A stretch of DNA of 64,000 bases from Acetobacterium tundrae (lineage in GTDB: Bacteria > Bacillota > Clostridia > Eubacteriales > Eubacteriaceae): NCBI RefSeq assembly GCF_008086615.1, contig NZ_RXYB01000002.1, positions 62,001 to 126,000 of the forward strand, written 5' to 3'. Below the pieces are notes generated by a model that saw nothing but the letters and a program-made list of their open reading frames with translations, was not told where the DNA came from and ran no database searches. Position 1 is the stretch's first letter; each line of letters starts with the position of its first letter. A program made the translations under genes and the position numbers. Shown piece by piece: positions 62,946 through 64,000 of the stretch.

Positions 62946-62997
62946 CTGCCCGGGACCCAATGCTAAACGCGCCTATAGGGTGACTCTTTTAAGGCAG
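62946..62997 (+). promoter_or_regulatory. Possible structured leader before rimP-nusA
   Basis: GC-rich block in AT-rich surroundings. CTGCC (62946) pairs with GGCAG (62993), and ACCC (62955-62958) with GGGT (62978-62981) inside it. Could be a leader RNA of the rimP-nusA unit; not matched to a known family. Confidence 0.4.
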
Positions 62998-63056
62998 GCG
63001 GTTAACTATTAATTTAAAGATTGATAAATACACAATTATAACAAAAAGGATTAACT

Positions 63057-63548
63057 ATGAAAAAAATATCTAAAGAAGTTTTTTTAGAAGAACTGATTGC
63101 TCCAGTTGTAGAATCACTTGATTATGAATTAGCGGATCTCACCTTTGAAAAAGGTGGAAAAGATTGGTACTTAATTCTCTATATTGATTCAGAAAAAGGT
63201 ATCACAATGGACGACTGCGAAAAAGTCAGCCGAAAAGTGAGTGAAGTTTTAGACGAAAAAGATCCGATTGAACAAGGCTATTTTTTGGAAGTCTCTTCTC
63301 CGGGGATTGATCGGCCATTGAAAAAAGACCGGCATTTTATGGCGAGTATCAATAAGAAAATTGCCATTCATCTTTTTGCACCTTTAAATGGGAAGAAAGA
63401 TTTTCAAGGGGTATTAAAGACATATACACCTGAAGCTCTTTCCCTTGAACTTGAAACAGGTGAAATATTAGAACTGGAAAATAATAAAATAGCAAAAGCA
63501 AATCTATTGGATGAGTTAAATTTTAATCCTCATCCAACTGCTGAATAA
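63057..63548 (+). CDS. rimP: Ribosome maturation factor RimP
   Basis: 163 residues. EELIAPVVESLDYELADLTFEKGGKDWYL opening, YIDSEKGITMDDCEKVSRKVSEVLDEKDPI and LEVSSPGIDRPLKKDRHF are RimP (YlxS) blocks. Needed for 30S maturation. AAAGGATTAACT precedes ATG. Directly before nusA as usual. Confidence 0.95.
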   Translation: MKKISKEVFLEELIAPVVESLDYELADLTFEKGGKDWYLILYIDSEKGITMDDCEKVSRKVSEVLDEKDPIEQGYFLEVSSPGIDRPLKKDRHFMASINKKIAIHLFAPLNGKKDFQGVLKTYTPEALSLELETGEILELENNKIAKANLLDELNFNPHPTAE

Positions 63549-63571
63549 CATGGAAGGCGGAAAAAACAATT

Positions 63572-64000
63572 ATGAATGCGGAGTTTATTAGAGCTCTAGA
63601 TGTAATTCAAGAAGAGAAATCAATTGATAAAGAAGAATTAATTCAAGCCATTGAGGCAGCGATCACCACGGCATATAAAAAAAATTATGGAAATGCACAT
63701 AATGTGGAAATTAATATTGATCGTGAATCCGGGGATATTCAAGTATACGCGATGAAAGAAATTGTCGAAATACCGGAAAATGATCAAAATCAGATTTCAC
63801 TCGATAAAGCTAGAGAAATTGATCCGAACTATAATATCGGAGACTTCTTTCGTAAAGAAGTAAGACCCAGAGATTTTGGCAGAATTGCTGCACAAAATGC
63901 AAAACAGCTAATTATTCAGCGAATTAAAGAGGCTGAACGAAATATCATTTATAATGATTATCTTGAAAGACAAGATGAAGTTTTAACCGGAATTATCAAA
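63572..64000 (+). CDS. nusA: Transcription factor NusA (3' end beyond window)
   Basis: 143 residues of the N-terminal domain visible. MNAEFIRALDVIQEEKSIDK, EAAITTAYKKNYG and VRPRDFGRIAAQNAKQLIIQRIKEAER are the NusA N-terminal hallmarks. GGAAGGCGG precedes ATG 63572. The S1 and KH domains are outside the window. Confidence 0.95.
   Translation, partial: MNAEFIRALDVIQEEKSIDKEELIQAIEAAITTAYKKNYGNAHNVEINIDRESGDIQVYAMKEIVEIPENDQNQISLDKAREIDPNYNIGDFFRKEVRPRDFGRIAAQNAKQLIIQRIKEAERNIIYNDYLERQDEVLTGIIK

Overview
The window looks like chromosomal DNA of a low-GC, strictly anaerobic Bacillota, most like the Eubacteriaceae and in particular an Acetobacterium-type acetogen. The signs are strong AGGAGG ribosome binding sites, frequent TTG/GTG starts, 17-bp-spaced housekeeping promoters, a tandem Clostridia-style c-di-GMP-I riboswitch, selD, and the block dprA-topA-hslVU-rpsB-tsf-pyrH-frr / rimP-nusA. 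The genus is inferred from gene content; no rRNA gene is present to settle it.

Layout. 1-12.1 kb is accessory: an Old-Yellow-Enzyme-type reductase with a divergent PucR regulator, a flavodoxin-like reductase, a lipoprotein, an AgrC/AgrA-like two-component pair ending at a 26-bp perfect palindrome, an SPL-type radical SAM protein, LysE and MocR in divergence, and MarR followed by the wreck of its MFS pump. 12.5-25.0 kb is the most unusual part: a nitrogenase-like locus. It has a divergent NifH-like gene, then two NifX-type proteins, a repeat protein of unknown function, NifB, O-acetylhomoserine sulfhydrylase, NifD-like and NifK-like subunits, a UroD/MtaA-type methyltransferase, an APC permease and a glutamine-synthetase-family ligase. 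Cofactor-site and P-cluster cysteines are kept, but the NifD substrate-pocket residues of true nitrogenase are not. Together with the sulfhydrylase this suggests a methylthio-alkane-reductase-like sulfur-salvage system rather than N2 fixation.

Three leaders in this locus carry one small hairpin, P1-GA-CTRG-AAAA-CYAG-A-P1'. Its stems covary and its 3' strand is reused as the 5' strand of a terminator hairpin in each case. Two of the promoters are followed at the same distance by CATAT-N7-ATATG, and a third has a near match. This looks like an undescribed attenuation element plus operator that ties the locus into one regulon.

25.3-41 kb: a DNA-deoxyinosine glycosylase, selD with a CC/Se-motif protein, a Na,K-ATPase-type (P2C) P-ATPase followed by two TrkA-like NAD-binding proteins, a Rieske oxygenase, an ECF sigma factor unit, a TetR-ABC exporter-AraC group, and an MFS exporter. 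41-52 kb is a Tad/Flp pilus locus. It opens with a PAS protein whose GGDEF site is degenerate but whose c-di-GMP I-site is intact, then a promoter and two consecutive c-di-GMP-I riboswitches each with a terminator, then tadV, two tandem-duplicated flp genes, tadE, tadG, cpaB, tadZ, tadA, tadB, tadC, a DUF192 protein and a DivIVA-like coiled coil. 52-64 kb is core: DegV, UspA, dprA, topA, hslV, hslU, rpsB, tsf, pyrH, frr, rimP and the start of nusA. The usual uppS-to-polC block between frr and rimP is missing here.

Three loci (10.1, 11.0 and 39.0 kb) are remnants created by internal deletions.
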